Notes: generated by a model from the letters alone, not told the origin. A stretch of DNA of 64,000 bases from Candidatus Anaeroferrophillus wilburensis (GCA_016934315.1 JAFGSY010000020.1:57223-121222), one strand, 5' to 3'. Counted from the first letter of the stretch, positions 32,840 through 43,070 are shown. Program-made: numbers and translations.

Positions 32840-33526
32840 CAGGAGGTCGCGGTGCCGCCGCCATGATGGCATGAAGGTGTCCATCAGGGCATAAAAACGG
32901 GTATTGTGCCGCCGTTCCAACAGGTGAACAAGTTCGTGCACCAAAACATACTCTAACGCTTCAATGGGCTTTTTGACCAGTTCCAGGTTGAGCCATATCC
33001 GCCGGGCGCCGATGCTGCAGCTGCCCCAGCGGGTTTTCATCTTCTTGACTCCCCAGTCGGCCGCCCGCACCCCGACCACCGGCTCCCATTGCACCAGCAG
33101 ATCCGGAATCCGTTCTTTAAGCTGCTGCCGGTACCATCGGTCCAAAACCTGCTCACACTGCAGCTGGTCGGCACCCGGATGCACATAAAGATCAAGGACA
33201 TTACCATTGACCTGCACCCTGCCCTGACCGTGATGTTCAATCAGGTTGAGCCGGTAAGGCTGGCCGAAAAAATAGTGATGTTCACCGGCAGCCATTTTGT
33301 GCGGCAAGGGCCGCGGCCGTTCGGCAAATTCCGCCTGCTTGCGCTTGATCCAGTCCAGTTTGGCAGTCACCGCCAAGCGCACGGCGGCATCACTGACCCG
33401 CAGGGGTACGGTGAGCCGCACCCGCCCCTCAATGGGATAGACGGCCAGGTGCAGGTGCTTGACCTTTTTGCGCACCACCTCGATGGGAATGCCGCTGACT
33501 TCAATGAACGCCCGTTTAATCACCAT
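32801..33526 (-). CDS. YgjP/DUF45-type metal-dependent hydrolase (SprT-like)
   Basis: 241-aa zinc-metallopeptidase-like protein of the YgjP (M48-like, DUF45) family. The catalytic motif HELVHLLERRHNTRFY gives HExxH plus a downstream His; the preceding KTRWGSCS block is the family signature. No signal peptide. The family's substrate is not established. The gene is convergent with abfD, and its last codons form one arm of the 20-bp inverted repeat. Confidence 0.87.
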   Translation of the reverse strand: MVIKRAFIEVSGIPIEVVRKKVKHLHLAVYPIEGRVRLTVPLRVSDAAVRLAVTAKLDWIKRKQAEFAERPRPLPHKMAAGEHHYFFGQPYRLNLIEHHGQGRVQVNGNVLDLYVHPGADQLQCEQVLDRWYRQQLKERIPDLLVQWEPVVGVRAADWGVKKMKTRWGSCSIGARRIWLNLELVKKPIEALEYVLVHELVHLLERRHNTRFYALMDTFMPSWRRHRDLLKMLPQEHGGQPC

Positions 33527-33583
33527 ATCAGTTGTTCACCCATGCAGGGGCACCCCATGCGCTGGAGCCAAGCTACAGAAAGG

Positions 33584-34063
33584 TTATTCGGGAATATAAC
33601 TGTCAGGAATCTGCACCGCAATCACCTCGCCGGTGGCACAGACCTTGCCCTTGCCCGTCAGGGTAGCAGTAACGATGACTTTGCGGCCTTTAATTTCCTT
33701 TATTTTGCCGCGGACCTCCAGGACGTCGTCAATGGGGGTCGGCGCAAGGAAATCAACTTTCAACGATGCAGTGACAAAACGCAGGGGAGGATTGGTTCCC
33801 ATCTCCCGGCCTTCGGCCCGATATTTGGCCGCCGAGGCGGTGGCGGTTCCATGGCAGTCGATCAGCGATGCCACCAGTCCCCCATAACCGAAACCTGGAA
33901 AGCCGCCCGTATGACAGGCCCGCGGCTGATAGCGGCAGACGGTTTCATCGCCATCCCAGTAGCTCTTTAAATGCATACCGTCCTTATTCAGCCTGCCACA
34001 ACCATAGCAGTGGGAAAAATCATCCGGATAGTAGTCTTGAAATGCTTTTTCAGTCATAATCAT
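33584..34063 (-). CDS. PaaI-like hotdog-fold thioesterase
   Basis: 159-aa hotdog protein likely hydrolysing an acyl-CoA thioester. It has an N-terminal CYGCGRLNKDG segment, the catalytic-region block GFGYGGLVASLIDCHGTATASA and the terminal strands VKVDFLAPTPIDDVLEVRGKI-like and GKGKVCATGEVIAVQI. The unusual Cys pair at the N-terminus occurs in several anaerobe paralogs. It starts 57 bases upstream of the metallopeptidase gene and may share its transcript. Confidence 0.82.
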   Translation of the reverse strand: MIMTEKAFQDYYPDDFSHCYGCGRLNKDGMHLKSYWDGDETVCRYQPRACHTGGFPGFGYGGLVASLIDCHGTATASAAKYRAEGREMGTNPPLRFVTASLKVDFLAPTPIDDVLEVRGKIKEIKGRKVIVTATLTGKGKVCATGEVIAVQIPDSYIPE

Positions 34064-34323
34064 GTCCTCTTTTCTGGTTAAATCCTACAGCTCATTATGT
34101 GCGCCCCGTCAGCAAGCAAAAGGGGCAGCTCAAAAACCGCCCCCATCAGCTGGCACACACTCCGCTTTGTTTGCAATTTTTTAACACACCGTTTTACCAT
34201 GCGTCAAGAAAATTCCATGGAATCGGCAAGGTCTTAGGCGGGACAAATCCTTGGCAAAATTCTCCCCGATCACCTATGGAATTCGATTATCAATAACTGA
34301 AAATTTTTCTACGAGCCTTATCC

Positions 34324-35037
34324 TTACCTTCCCAGAGGTATGCGTTGGAGGAGCAGGAATGGTTTTTCAGGACAATCCTGGCGCAGCAGAGTCAGGGAGT
34401 CGACCATTGTTTCCCGCAGATCATCAGTAGATAGTAACCGCTTGAGAGCTGCTCTCAGAAGCTCCCGTTCCTGTGGGTCTCGGACCTTGTCTGTCAGGGT
34501 GAGGTGGAAACGATATTCATCCAGGACATAAGGATATCCCCACATACGAGTATAATATTCCTGAATCGGCGACAAGTTGGCGGCTGAGCGACGCTGCACC
34601 TCGGCAGTGGATGGCGGAGTACGAAAGGAATCAAATTTCTGGACGACATCTCTTGCCAGCCGCATAAGCTCGGCAGAGGCACTACTCGGCATGAGACAGA
34701 AAAAACTGCTGATGAGCGAGATCTGCAGAGGGGACAGCAGAATAGAATGGCAATCGGCGGCGAACAGTACTAAAGCCTCCTGGATTTGGCTTTCAGTTCG
34801 GCCGGCAGCCAGATAGAATGGCGCTTTGAGAGTAGCGTGAAAGCCATAGCGGCGGGGAGAGGCGGTAAGCGCATGAAACCGTTCACGAGGCAAACCGGGA
34901 ACCTGGAATTGCTCTGTTTCTTCCAGGCAGTTGTTGTCCCGGCCAAGCCATTGTCTGCCAAAAAGGGCCAACGGTGATGCGGGTGCCGGGGTGAAATAGA
35001 TGGCATAACGGGGCAACGTGGTTGATGACTGTTTCAT
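34324..35037 (-). CDS. DUF1045 protein of phosphonate operons (2H phosphoesterase-like)
   Basis: 237-aa protein of the DUF1045 family, found almost only in phn clusters. Two H-x-T/S-type motifs (YGFHATLKAPF and YRFHLTL) identify the 2H phosphoesterase fold, suggesting it opens a cyclic phosphate, perhaps acting on the cyclic product of C-P lyase; that is inference. Its start overlaps the phnN stop by four bases (ATGA), so it is the last gene of the operon. Confidence 0.85.
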   Translation of the reverse strand: MKQSSTTLPRYAIYFTPAPASPLALFGRQWLGRDNNCLEETEQFQVPGLPRERFHALTASPRRYGFHATLKAPFYLAAGRTESQIQEALVLFAADCHSILLSPLQISLISSFFCLMPSSASAELMRLARDVVQKFDSFRTPPSTAEVQRRSAANLSPIQEYYTRMWGYPYVLDEYRFHLTLTDKVRDPQERELLRAALKRLLSTDDLRETMVDSLTLLRQDCPEKPFLLLQRIPLGR

Positions 35038-35636
35038 GATGCTGATTGACAGAATGGAGGGATAACGGGATGTTCCACCTTTGTGCCCATGGAAGCAGAG
35101 AGGCTTATATTTTCCAACAGGCTGATAAAATCTGCCGACGTGGCAGCCAAAGTGCCGGAATTATCAAAATTGATGAGATTGCGGGTTTGAAGCAACGGTG
35201 TCCTGGTCAAGCGCTTTTCAATGTCAGAGAGATGTTCTCTCCCCCGCCCTATAAGCCGCTGCTTAAGAATCTCCGGCTGGGCGGTAATGTTTACGGTAAC
35301 AACCGCAGGAAACATCTTTTCCAGGTTGGCAGCCACCTGTCTGGAGATGGAAAGTATTGTCACTGCCGATGGGTCCACAGTACAGGGAATTTCAGCATAG
35401 GGAATTCCATAGCAATGGTTATGGGCTTGCCAATCGGCGACAAAGAATCCGTGGGAACGGAGAATCTCAAACCCCTGCCGGTCAACAAAAAAGTTGTGCT
35501 CATGGTCATCTGGAGGACGGGTAACATAACGGCGGGCAAAATGGAAGTTGCGTCGCCCAGACAAGCGTGTTCTTGCCCGGGAAATCAGCGTGTCTTTGCC
35601 GGCACCGCTGGCGCCAACCACCAGTATGATGATCAT
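35034..35636 (-). CDS. phnN: Ribose 1,5-bisphosphate phosphokinase PhnN
   Basis: 200-aa P-loop kinase that phosphorylates ribose 1,5-bisphosphate to PRPP, recovering the sugar after C-P cleavage. The P-loop GASGAGKDT is at residues 8-16, followed by the guanylate-kinase-like [17 protein letters not shown] and [18 protein letters not shown]. Length and order match E. coli PhnN. It overlaps the upstream acetyltransferase gene by four bases. Confidence 0.93.
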   Translation of the reverse strand: MIIILVVGASGAGKDTLISRARTRLSGRRNFHFARRYVTRPPDDHEHNFFVDRQGFEILRSHGFFVADWQAHNHCYGIPYAEIPCTVDPSAVTILSISRQVAANLEKMFPAVVTVNITAQPEILKQRLIGRGREHLSDIEKRLTRTPLLQTRNLINFDNSGTLAATSADFISLLENISLSASMGTKVEHPVIPPFCQSAS

Positions 35637-36280
35637 GGCTGGGGTCCGTATTTACAGAGAAAAAGCCGCACATTGCAAAAGTCAGGCAAACGGCTGCCAA
35701 GGGTTTCATGATCCCAATGCCACCATTCACTGGCGGAGAGGGCTTTACGGACGCCCACGGGGAATCGGTAGCGCAACAGCCGCGCGGGAACCCCGGCTAC
35801 AATTCCGTAGGCCGGCACATCTTTAGTGACGACCGCCCCCGCGCCAATAACCGCGCCCTCGTTTATGGTAATCCCCGGCAGAATGACAGCTCCGTGACCA
35901 ATCCAGACATCGTGGCCTATGGTTACTTCCTGCCTGCGCCGCCAGGCAAAAAATGTTTCATCATCATGTGGAGCAAAACCATAGATCTTTTTCCGATAGA
36001 GAAAATGGTGCTGACTGACATAGTCAATGGGATGATTGCCAGGATTGATCCGAACGCGAGAGGCAATGTTGACGAATTTGCCGATCCGGGCATGAATAAT
36101 ACTGCAATCTTCCATGATGTAGGAGTAATCATCAAGGATTGACTCAGTCAACTCACTGTGCCTCCTGATCTCGGTATAACGCCCCAGTGAGCTTTTGATA
36201 ACCCTGGCCGCCGGAGAAATACAAGGTTCCTCACTCAAGGAAGCCGGGCTTTCAGGATTGTGGGATTCAACATACTGCAC
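35633..36280 (-). CDS. Hexapeptide-repeat acetyltransferase of the phn operon
   Basis: 215-aa left-handed beta-helix acyltransferase of the type linked to phosphonate metabolism. The hexapeptide blocks [18 protein letters not shown] and [17 protein letters not shown] and the C-terminal [13 protein letters not shown] are present, with H in [10 protein letters not shown] the likely catalytic residue. It may acetylate an aminoalkylphosphonate to ease uptake or protect the cell, in place of PhnO; this is inference. It overlaps phnM by 14 bases. Confidence 0.87.
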   Translation of the reverse strand: MQYVESHNPESPASLSEEPCISPAARVIKSSLGRYTEIRRHSELTESILDDYSYIMEDCSIIHARIGKFVNIASRVRINPGNHPIDYVSQHHFLYRKKIYGFAPHDDETFFAWRRRQEVTIGHDVWIGHGAVILPGITINEGAVIGAGAVVTKDVPAYGIVAGVPARLLRYRFPVGVRKALSASEWWHWDHETLGSRLPDFCNVRLFLCKYGPQP

Positions 36281-37457
36281 GAACCAACTCCTGTCTCAGC
36301 AAAGCCGTTGCATGGCTGCCGATTCCGCTGTAAATTATAATGCCGTTTTTAATGGTCATGACAACTCTGGGAATTTGCTCATCTTCAATAACCACCAGAT
36401 CAGCCAGGCTGCCCGGCGCTATTACCCCGCGGTCTTTGAGACCGGCTATCCGCGCAGGCGTTGACGAAACCATGGCAAACCCGGCAGGCAGGGGCATCCC
36501 CAACTCCCTTTCAAGGACATACGGCACCTGGAGCAGGGAGGAGGGATGGTAATCTGAACAGACAAAATCACAAACCTGTTCCGAAATCAGTTCCCTTGCG
36601 GAAATATTGCCGCTCTGGCTCTCCCCCCGAATAACGTTGGGGGCTCCCATACCGGTGGCCAATCCCCGGCGATGGGCATGACGGGCAACACCAACACTCA
36701 GGGGAAATTCGGATATGGTCACCCCCATGTCAGACAGAAAATCGACTTTCTCCACCATATCATCATCGTGGGAAGCGAGCATTATGCCGCGGGCGGCGGC
36801 AGCGGTAAAAAGCTTCCGCAGCAGTTCGTAAGAGATGTTTTTATCACGAAGTTTCTGGGCAATGATCTTATCCGCTTCGCGGCTGGAAATACCATAGGCA
36901 GGGAGATGGAAGCGCTTCCAGCTTTCAACACTCTGGAACTGCCCCTGCCCCGGAGTATGGTCCATAACCGATAGCAGGTTGATAGTATCATCATCGATAA
37001 GTCTTTTGATCTCCGCCACCGAAGCGAATGAGGTCAGTTCATAACGGGCATGAATCAGGTTGTCGATGGTCAGCTCCTGTTCGTTGGCAGTGACAATCTG
37101 CCTGATCAATTCAGCTGCTTGCCGGGTACCCCGGTTGCCGGTTAAAGAGGCATCATTGAAACCGATGGCATGGAACATGGTGGTAATGCCGGCCATTCCC
37201 AGTTTTCTGTCCAGTTCAGTGATGGCCATCTGTACCGGAAACCTGGCGCCTGGCCTTGGTTCGATCTCCTTCTCGATGGCATCGGAGTGGAGATCAACAA
37301 AGCCGGGGGCAACCAGCCGGTTACCCACATCACAGGCCTCCATCATACTTCCATGGGGAGCTACGGCAACAATCTTCTGGTCATCAACAATGATGTCGGC
37401 GGAGATGATATCGTCGCCAACCAGTACGCGGTAAGAGCGAAAAACATTATACATCAT
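36267..37457 (-). CDS. phnM: Alpha-D-ribose 1-methylphosphonate 5-triphosphate diphosphatase PhnM
   Basis: 396-aa amidohydrolase-fold enzyme that removes pyrophosphate from the RPnTP intermediate of the C-P lyase pathway. Metal-site blocks are [17 protein letters not shown] near residue 55, a later ASHDDDM and the [11 protein letters not shown] block. Length fits E. coli PhnM (378 aa). It lies 23 bases after phnL. Confidence 0.95.
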   Translation of the reverse strand: MMYNVFRSYRVLVGDDIISADIIVDDQKIVAVAPHGSMMEACDVGNRLVAPGFVDLHSDAIEKEIEPRPGARFPVQMAITELDRKLGMAGITTMFHAIGFNDASLTGNRGTRQAAELIRQIVTANEQELTIDNLIHARYELTSFASVAEIKRLIDDDTINLLSVMDHTPGQGQFQSVESWKRFHLPAYGISSREADKIIAQKLRDKNISYELLRKLFTAAAARGIMLASHDDDMVEKVDFLSDMGVTISEFPLSVGVARHAHRRGLATGMGAPNVIRGESQSGNISARELISEQVCDFVCSDYHPSSLLQVPYVLERELGMPLPAGFAMVSSTPARIAGLKDRGVIAPGSLADLVVIEDEQIPRVVMTIKNGIIIYSGIGSHATALLRQELVRAVC

Positions 37458-37480
37458 GGTTCCCTTCCCTTTCAGGCTGT

Positions 37481-38161
37481 TTACGGCACCTCATAGAAGT
37501 CATCAGCGATTTTTTTTCTCATTGCGTGGTCATGAAAAATTCCCACCAGGGCGATGTTCTGTTTTTTTAATTGCTGCAATAAAAAAAGCACTTTTTCCGC
37601 ACTTTCAGGATCCAGCGATGCGGTTGGTTCGTCCAGCAGAATAAGTGGGCGGGGGGCAATCACTGCCCGGGCTATATTGATCCTCTGTTGTTCACCGCCG
37701 GAAAAGGTCAAGGGAGAAAGCTCAAACAAATCCTGACGAATCCCCAGAAATGTCAGCAAACCGGATGCCTCCTGGTAGGCTGATTCAACCTCGCAACCCT
37801 TTTCAATCAAGGGGGCCGCCACCACCTTCAGGGCCGTGACCCGGGGCAGCATTTTGAGAAACTGGGTAACAATGCCAACCTCTTCCTGGCGTTGGCGAAG
37901 AACTTCAGTTGCTGAACAGGTTGCCAGATCAATGGTGGTTCCATCTTCCCGGTAAAGATCAATACTGCCGCCGCCGGGAAGATAAGTCCGGTAGATAGTT
38001 TTCAGAATGGAGGATTTGCCGGCACCGCTGGGGCCGGATAAGGCCAGGAGATGATGTTTTTTAACTTGAAAGGCAACATTGCTGAAGCCTGTCACCCGGA
38101 TGCCGCCCCGATTATGCAGCGTAAAATATTTGTGCAACCCTTTAACATCAAGTTTAATCAT
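37481..38161 (-). CDS. phnL: C-P lyase system ATP-binding protein PhnL
   Basis: 226-aa ABC-type ATPase, same length as E. coli PhnL. Walker A GPSGAGKSS, signature FSGGEQQR, Walker B LILLDEPTASLD. PhnL and PhnK bind the C-P lyase core rather than a membrane transporter. ATG 38161 follows AGAGG by five bases; an in-frame start 34 codons upstream overlaps phnK and is rejected. Confidence 0.93.
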   Translation of the reverse strand: MIKLDVKGLHKYFTLHNRGGIRVTGFSNVAFQVKKHHLLALSGPSGAGKSSILKTIYRTYLPGGGSIDLYREDGTTIDLATCSATEVLRQRQEEVGIVTQFLKMLPRVTALKVVAAPLIEKGCEVESAYQEASGLLTFLGIRQDLFELSPLTFSGGEQQRINIARAVIAPRPLILLDEPTASLDPESAEKVLFLLQQLKKQNIALVGIFHDHAMRKKIADDFYEVP

Positions 38162-38210
38162 GTCATCCTCTTCATGGTTGAGCGCTCCCGACGATGAACT
38201 TGCAGTTTCC

Positions 38211-39053
38211 CTAAAGAATGCTTGAAACCAGAAGCTGGGTATAAGCATGCTGTGGATCTTCAAGAATCTGATCGGTCAAACCCTGCTCAACGATGGAGCC
38301 ATTTTTCATGACAACCGTCAGGTCGGTAAGGTGCTTGATAACCCCCAGGTCATGGGAAACGACAATCATGGTAAACCCCATTTCCAAGCGTAAGGCCTTG
38401 ATGAGATCAAGAATCTTGGCCTGGACTGAAACATCGAGACCGGTAGTTGGTTCATCGAGAAGTAAAAGCTGGGGTGAACTGGAAAGAGCTTTGGCAATCT
38501 GGATACGCTGTTGCTGGCCGCCGGAAAAGGATTCCGGGTAGTCGTCAATGCGTTCCGTCGGAATCTCAATTTTCTTGGTATACTGCAGAACCTGCTGGCG
38601 AATTACCCCGTATTTTCTCTCTCCGGAAGCGATAATCTTCTCGGCAATATTGCCGCCAGCGGAAAAAAGAAAGTTAAGCCCAAGGCGGGCATTCTGGTAG
38701 ATCATCGACATCCGTGTATTGCGGATGCGTGAAAGTTCATTATAAGAGAGTTCCATCAGGTTAACATGTTGTTCCTTGTCATCGGCAGGAAGCTGAAAAG
38801 AAACCGAGCCTGACGTTGCCTGCAAATCCCGGTAGATCAACTGCAACAAGGTGGATTTGCCACTGCCTGATTCCCCGACAACTCCAAGAACCATTCCTGT
38901 TTCAACCTGTAAATTGACTTGATTAATCGCAACGACACTCTGGCACCGGGGGCAGATGGCCCGATCATGGTGATTCCCGGTAAGCACCAAACAGTCCGGG
39001 CAGCCGCTTCCGTACACCTTGCTTAATTTCTCAATAGTGAGCAGCAACATCAT
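38211..39053 (-). CDS. phnK: C-P lyase system ATP-binding protein PhnK with zinc-ribbon insertion
   Basis: 280-aa ABC ATPase (E. coli PhnK is about 252 aa). Walker A GESGSGKST, signature FSGGQQQR, Walker B LLLLDEPTTGLD. Between the first strand and the P-loop there is an extra Cys-rich loop with CPDC near residue 18 and CPRC near 37, which looks like a zinc ribbon and explains the extra length. Translation is coupled to phnJ by a four-base overlap. Confidence 0.92.
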   Translation of the reverse strand: MMLLLTIEKLSKVYGSGCPDCLVLTGNHHDRAICPRCQSVVAINQVNLQVETGMVLGVVGESGSGKSTLLQLIYRDLQATSGSVSFQLPADDKEQHVNLMELSYNELSRIRNTRMSMIYQNARLGLNFLFSAGGNIAEKIIASGERKYGVIRQQVLQYTKKIEIPTERIDDYPESFSGGQQQRIQIAKALSSSPQLLLLDEPTTGLDVSVQAKILDLIKALRLEMGFTMIVVSHDLGVIKHLTDLTVVMKNGSIVEQGLTDQILEDPQHAYTQLLVSSIL

Positions 39054-39877
39054 TCTCCTGCCAGGTTGCGATCACAAAAATCCGTATCACTACAAAAAAA
39101 ATGGCTGCCATCATCCAGGTACACCTGGTCAAAGAAGACAGCACTGGCGCCGCAGCGTTCACAACTGACACCAGGAAAGGATTCAACCTTGAATTCCCGG
39201 TCGTCAAATTTAAGCGGGCGAACCGCAGTGTAGGGGGGAATGGCGTAAATGCGCTTTTCCCGGCCGGCGCCAAAGAGCATCAGAGCAGGATTATTATGGA
39301 GTCGGGGAATATCATATTTAGGTATGGGAGAAGGGTCCATAAGATAGACGCCGTTGATTTCCACCGGATAGCGATGGCTGATGCGGCTATCTCCAAATTG
39401 CGAGGTATCCTCATATAAAAGCACCCACATTTTGCTGTAATCATGATTGGCGTGCATGATTTTCTGGATGGCAGTATCGGGTTCAACGGTCGTCAGGACT
39501 TCCGGGTAGGGAACCTGGAAAACGAGGATCTGTCCTTCGGTTAAAGGAGTTTCCGGAATCCGGTGCCGCGTCTGGATTATCGTCGCTTCCCCGGTTATGG
39601 TGGTGGTCGCAACATCGGTAACCGACGTAATAAAATCGCGGATGGTGACAGCATTGATGGAACCGTCACAACCTTGGTCAATGACTTTCAGGATGTCTTC
39701 CTCAACGACAGAGGAGAGTGTGATCTGCAGACCACCGGTACCCCAGCCCCGGGTGATCGGCATTTCCCGGGAGGCAAAGGGAACAGTATAGCCTGGAATT
39801 GCAACAGCTTTCAGCAGTGCCCGGCGGATTTCTTTCTTGGCATCCTCGTCGATAAAGCCAAATATTTTTTTACCCAT
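39050..39877 (-). CDS. phnJ: C-P lyase catalytic radical subunit PhnJ
   Basis: 275-aa radical SAM enzyme that breaks the carbon-phosphorus bond of 5-phosphoribosyl 1-alkylphosphonates. The Cys set near the C-terminus is CERC, then 21 residues, C, five residues, C, the same spacing as C241/C244/C266/C272 of E. coli PhnJ. The glycyl-radical region is ITRGWGTGGLQIT. ATG 39877 follows GAGGAGGGAAAAA; a longer frame overlapping phnI is rejected. Confidence 0.95.
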   Translation of the reverse strand: MGKKIFGFIDEDAKKEIRRALLKAVAIPGYTVPFASREMPITRGWGTGGLQITLSSVVEEDILKVIDQGCDGSINAVTIRDFITSVTDVATTTITGEATIIQTRHRIPETPLTEGQILVFQVPYPEVLTTVEPDTAIQKIMHANHDYSKMWVLLYEDTSQFGDSRISHRYPVEINGVYLMDPSPIPKYDIPRLHNNPALMLFGAGREKRIYAIPPYTAVRPLKFDDREFKVESFPGVSCERCGASAVFFDQVYLDDGSHFFCSDTDFCDRNLAGE

Positions 39878-40958
39878 TTTTTCCCTCCTCCTGCCGGCGG
39901 GCTTTTTCATAGACCTGGATATCCGCCTGAAAAGTGACATAATGGGGCAGCTTGAAGTGGTTAGCAAAGCCCATTGACTCGATGGCATCCACATGGTGAA
40001 TAATCATTTCCGGTTCAGTGGCCAAGGAAGTTCCGCCAACAGAAAACCCCGCATAATTCATGGCAAGATCAAGAATTGACATGGAAATAGCCTTGGTTTC
40101 ATTGTAGCCGAGGCAGAATCCATAGCCGGTTGCAAGGCGCATCTCGCCATCAACCGGACTCCGGACAAAGGTTCCCACGGTTTCACAGGCGGTTACCCGG
40201 ATCTCGCCAATGGCCACTGAGCGGTTGGTAAAAGGATGGATAAACGTGATCTTCAAAGTGCCTAGACGGAGATCTCCGATAGTCGGATGAACATCACCGT
40301 ATCCTCGCATCGAGGTGTAGGAAAAGGCGAGCATGGCCCCGGTTTCACCCCGGGCCATAATCTGCATGATTGCACTGCGGGGATAGGGAGGTAGCGGAAA
40401 AGTCCTGGTTACATCATGGGGCTTTTCTTCCAAATTTGGCAACTCCATGATCATATCTTTATCCCGTAAGGGCTGCAAAGCGCTTGCAAGCACAATGGTT
40501 GTATGATCATCTGTCCGACCCGTTATGGCGCTGGCTTCAAGCAGGTGATCAGTTGTCGGGCTGCCACTTTCTCTCCCTAGCAGGCGGACCTCATAATCGC
40601 TGGATGGGCCTAGCAGCTGCCCACCACTGATGTCCTTGAACGTAGCTGAAATGCGGCGTATGAGCCGCATCTTGGCACTTTCCACGATTGCCGCATTGCC
40701 AATACGCTGGCATGATGATCGATGTGCCCGCAAATAAATTGAAGCTTCCAGGACGTCACCGCCGGCCCGCTTCAAGGCTTCCAGAGCCAGTTTGGGCGCG
40801 TAGAGAGCTCCCTCTCCCATAATCCGGTCGATGGCAAATGTAAGACCGTCCCGGAGGTCGCCATCGTCAAGCTTCCAGACCGGACTGAGCATGTCATGGA
40901 GAAACTTTTTTGCTGCCCCGATTGCCTGGCTACCTCCTTTTACGGCGACATAACTCAT
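39870..40958 (-). CDS. phnI: C-P lyase core subunit PhnI
   Basis: 362-aa subunit, same length class as E. coli PhnI, the nucleosidase-like component that joins the phosphonate to the ribose of ATP with PhnG, H and L. The N-terminus MSYVAVKGGSQAI and the HHVDAIESMGFANHFKLPHY segment are family signatures. Its stop lies eight bases inside phnJ and its start overlaps phnH by four, so the genes are co-translated. Confidence 0.95.
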   Translation of the reverse strand: MSYVAVKGGSQAIGAAKKFLHDMLSPVWKLDDGDLRDGLTFAIDRIMGEGALYAPKLALEALKRAGGDVLEASIYLRAHRSSCQRIGNAAIVESAKMRLIRRISATFKDISGGQLLGPSSDYEVRLLGRESGSPTTDHLLEASAITGRTDDHTTIVLASALQPLRDKDMIMELPNLEEKPHDVTRTFPLPPYPRSAIMQIMARGETGAMLAFSYTSMRGYGDVHPTIGDLRLGTLKITFIHPFTNRSVAIGEIRVTACETVGTFVRSPVDGEMRLATGYGFCLGYNETKAISMSILDLAMNYAGFSVGGTSLATEPEMIIHHVDAIESMGFANHFKLPHYVTFQADIQVYEKARRQEEGKNG

Positions 40959-41497
40959 GAGGCTTTGCCCATTCTGGTGGTCCGTGATAGTGCAACCAGT
41001 TCTCCTTGATGAGAGACAAAAAAAACTTCAACGCCACAGGGGAACTCGCGATTTTTATGATTAAAAACTTCTAGAAAGTGTTCATCAACCGGCATAATGG
41101 CAGATCTCTGGCCGTCGATGCCCGGCCCTTCAAGTAAAACGAGCGGGCCGTCAACCAGATTTTTGACCGAAAAAATAAGGGTTGCTCCTCTTTCGGGGTT
41201 TTCATGATCTCCTTTTTTAGCGTCCTTCAGCAACGGCACGGATACATGGTCAGCAAACAGAAAGTCGGCATCCGTCGAGCACCGCCGGGAACCCCCGGTA
41301 ATTGCCTCAACCAGGCGAAAATCAAGTTCACCGTCGTAATGGTAGCCGACTTCAGAATAAAGCATCAGTGAGGCCATCGCCAGCAGTGCCGAATCTCTGA
41401 ATGGCATCAGCTGATGTTTGCTTCCCGGCCGTGACAAGGCTGCAAGACAGGCACGGAAATTAACCCGATTTAATCGATCGGTATCTATTTCCAACAT
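40955..41497 (-). CDS. phnH: C-P lyase core subunit PhnH
   Basis: 180-aa structural subunit that pairs with PhnG in the core complex. Recognised by its start NFRACLAALSRPGSKHQL, the ALMASLML-like helix and by its position between phnG and phnI. ATG 41497 is six bases after GGAGAGG; a TTG at 41512 is an alternative. Confidence 0.9.
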   Translation of the reverse strand: MLEIDTDRLNRVNFRACLAALSRPGSKHQLMPFRDSALLAMASLMLYSEVGYHYDGELDFRLVEAITGGSRRCSTDADFLFADHVSVPLLKDAKKGDHENPERGATLIFSVKNLVDGPLVLLEGPGIDGQRSAIMPVDEHFLEVFNHKNREFPCGVEVFFVSHQGELVALSRTTRMGKAS

Positions 41498-41537
41498 GGC
41501 AATCCTCTCCAAACGGGGGATAAAAAAATTTTTCAGT

Positions 41538-41963
41538 TTACATCAGGTCAAAAGAAATCCTGGTTTTCTCCACAAGCAATTTCTCCTTGGCATGTTTTTC
41601 CTGAATGCAGTGTTCACCTTCAAGACCCAGCATGATGATATCAGCTTTTTTAATCCCGGCAGCAAAAGCAGCATCAACAACAGCCATCATCTGCGACAAA
41701 ACGGGTTGGTCATCCATAACCATTGCCCATCCAGGCACACCGTTGACTTCGGCCACAGTGGCGGTTACCAGAACTTCACCAACGTAGAACTCTGCTTTGA
41801 CAATGGGATCATAGACCGGCAGTAAAAGGCTCTGAACGGTTGGCGGCTTGACAATTTTGACACAGGCCTTTTCTTCTATTGCTTTTACCAGTTGCTCCAA
41901 TGCCTCAGGCCCCACGGCTTGCAGCGCAAGGTTTAATTCTTCCCGATTAATAGCAGTAACCAT
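41538..41963 (-). CDS. phnG: C-P lyase core subunit PhnG
   Basis: 141-aa subunit of the core complex, close to the usual 150. Family pattern VYDPIVKAEFYVGEVLVT and the VEVNGVPGWAMVMDD-like block are present. ATG 41963 is seven bases after AGAGG. It is preceded by a 138-base gap from phnE, the longest gap inside the operon. Confidence 0.9.
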   Translation of the reverse strand: MVTAINREELNLALQAVGPEALEQLVKAIEEKACVKIVKPPTVQSLLLPVYDPIVKAEFYVGEVLVTATVAEVNGVPGWAMVMDDQPVLSQMMAVVDAAFAAGIKKADIIMLGLEGEHCIQEKHAKEKLLVEKTRISFDLM

Positions 41964-42101
41964 CAACACACCTCTTGATCATAAGCAAACCGTGCAAGCG
42001 GACCGAGCCGTTTCCCAGCTATCGTACAAGTCGACCGGCAGGCATGAAAAACCACCACCTTGAACTGCCGGTTCTTCTTGCCGGACCACATGCTCATGCG
42101 G

Positions 42102-42962
42102 TCAAATAAATTTTTTCCTGACAACCGCACTCAATTTATCAATAACCCAGACCACCGTAACGATAATGATGATAATCGTGGTAACATCTGCATTTTCAAA
42201 TGCTCTCACCTTATCAAAAAGATAAAAACCAATGCCCCCTGCCCCGACAAAACCAAGGATTGACGCACTACGGACATCCGATTCAAAGCGGTAGAGAACC
42301 ATGGAAACAAAATGGGGCATGGTCTGGGGCATAACGGCGTAAATGATTATTTTAACAACCCCGGCGCCCGTAGCTGACAATGCCTCCACCGGCCCGGGGT
42401 CTATGGCTTCGTTGCCCTCGGCCAGTAATTTGGCCAGGACGCCGGCGGTATGGACCCCCAGAGCGAGAATGCCGGCCATCGGACCCAGGCCGACGGCTGA
42501 GACAAACAGCAGGGCCCAGACAATTTCATTGATGGAACGGCAGACATTAGCCATTAACATGGCACCCAGATAGATACTTCGGCGCAGGAACTGAATCAGG
42601 GCTGAACTTCCCGGAAGAAGAATGTCTAAAATATTGCGGGAAATAAGAAAAGAGAGGGGCAGACCGATGATTACCGACATGATAAGGGCTACCAGGGCCA
42701 TTTCAAAGGTTTCGAGCATAGCCAGCAGGTAGACTCTCAGGTCAGCAAATACCAGCCGGGGGGGAAAGAAGCTGCTTCCTTCAATGGCTGGATTTCCGGC
42801 AATATAGGAATGCATGTGCGGCCATCCATCGATAAAAAGCTCCCTGAAACTCATTTCCGTGTTTTTCCAGCTCAGAACCAGAATACAGGCAAAAACCAAG
42901 GCCAAAACCATCGGCTTGAGTTTGAAAGGATTGGCAGCTTTTTTGATCTGTTCAATGTTCAT
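42102..42962 (-). CDS. phnE: Phosphonate ABC transporter permease PhnE
   Basis: 286-aa inner-membrane permease with about six transmembrane segments (first LVFACILVLSW near residue 22, later ALILLIMSVIIGLPLSFLI-type). The binding-protein-dependent EAA-like loop EALSATGAGVVKIIIYAVMP is visible. It pairs with PhnC and PhnD for import of phosphonates. A single permease gene is present, so it is likely a homodimer. Confidence 0.92.
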   Translation of the reverse strand: MNIEQIKKAANPFKLKPMVLALVFACILVLSWKNTEMSFRELFIDGWPHMHSYIAGNPAIEGSSFFPPRLVFADLRVYLLAMLETFEMALVALIMSVIIGLPLSFLISRNILDILLPGSSALIQFLRRSIYLGAMLMANVCRSINEIVWALLFVSAVGLGPMAGILALGVHTAGVLAKLLAEGNEAIDPGPVEALSATGAGVVKIIIYAVMPQTMPHFVSMVLYRFESDVRSASILGFVGAGGIGFYLFDKVRAFENADVTTIIIIIVTVVWVIDKLSAVVRKKFI

Positions 42963-43070
42963 GGATAACCATTAGTGAAAGTGCTGGGAAATGAGCCACG
43001 ATTTTCGCCGGAACTATTGCTCTATCCATATCCCAAGTGAAAACCGCGGCCCATGAGTACGTGTGCGGTA

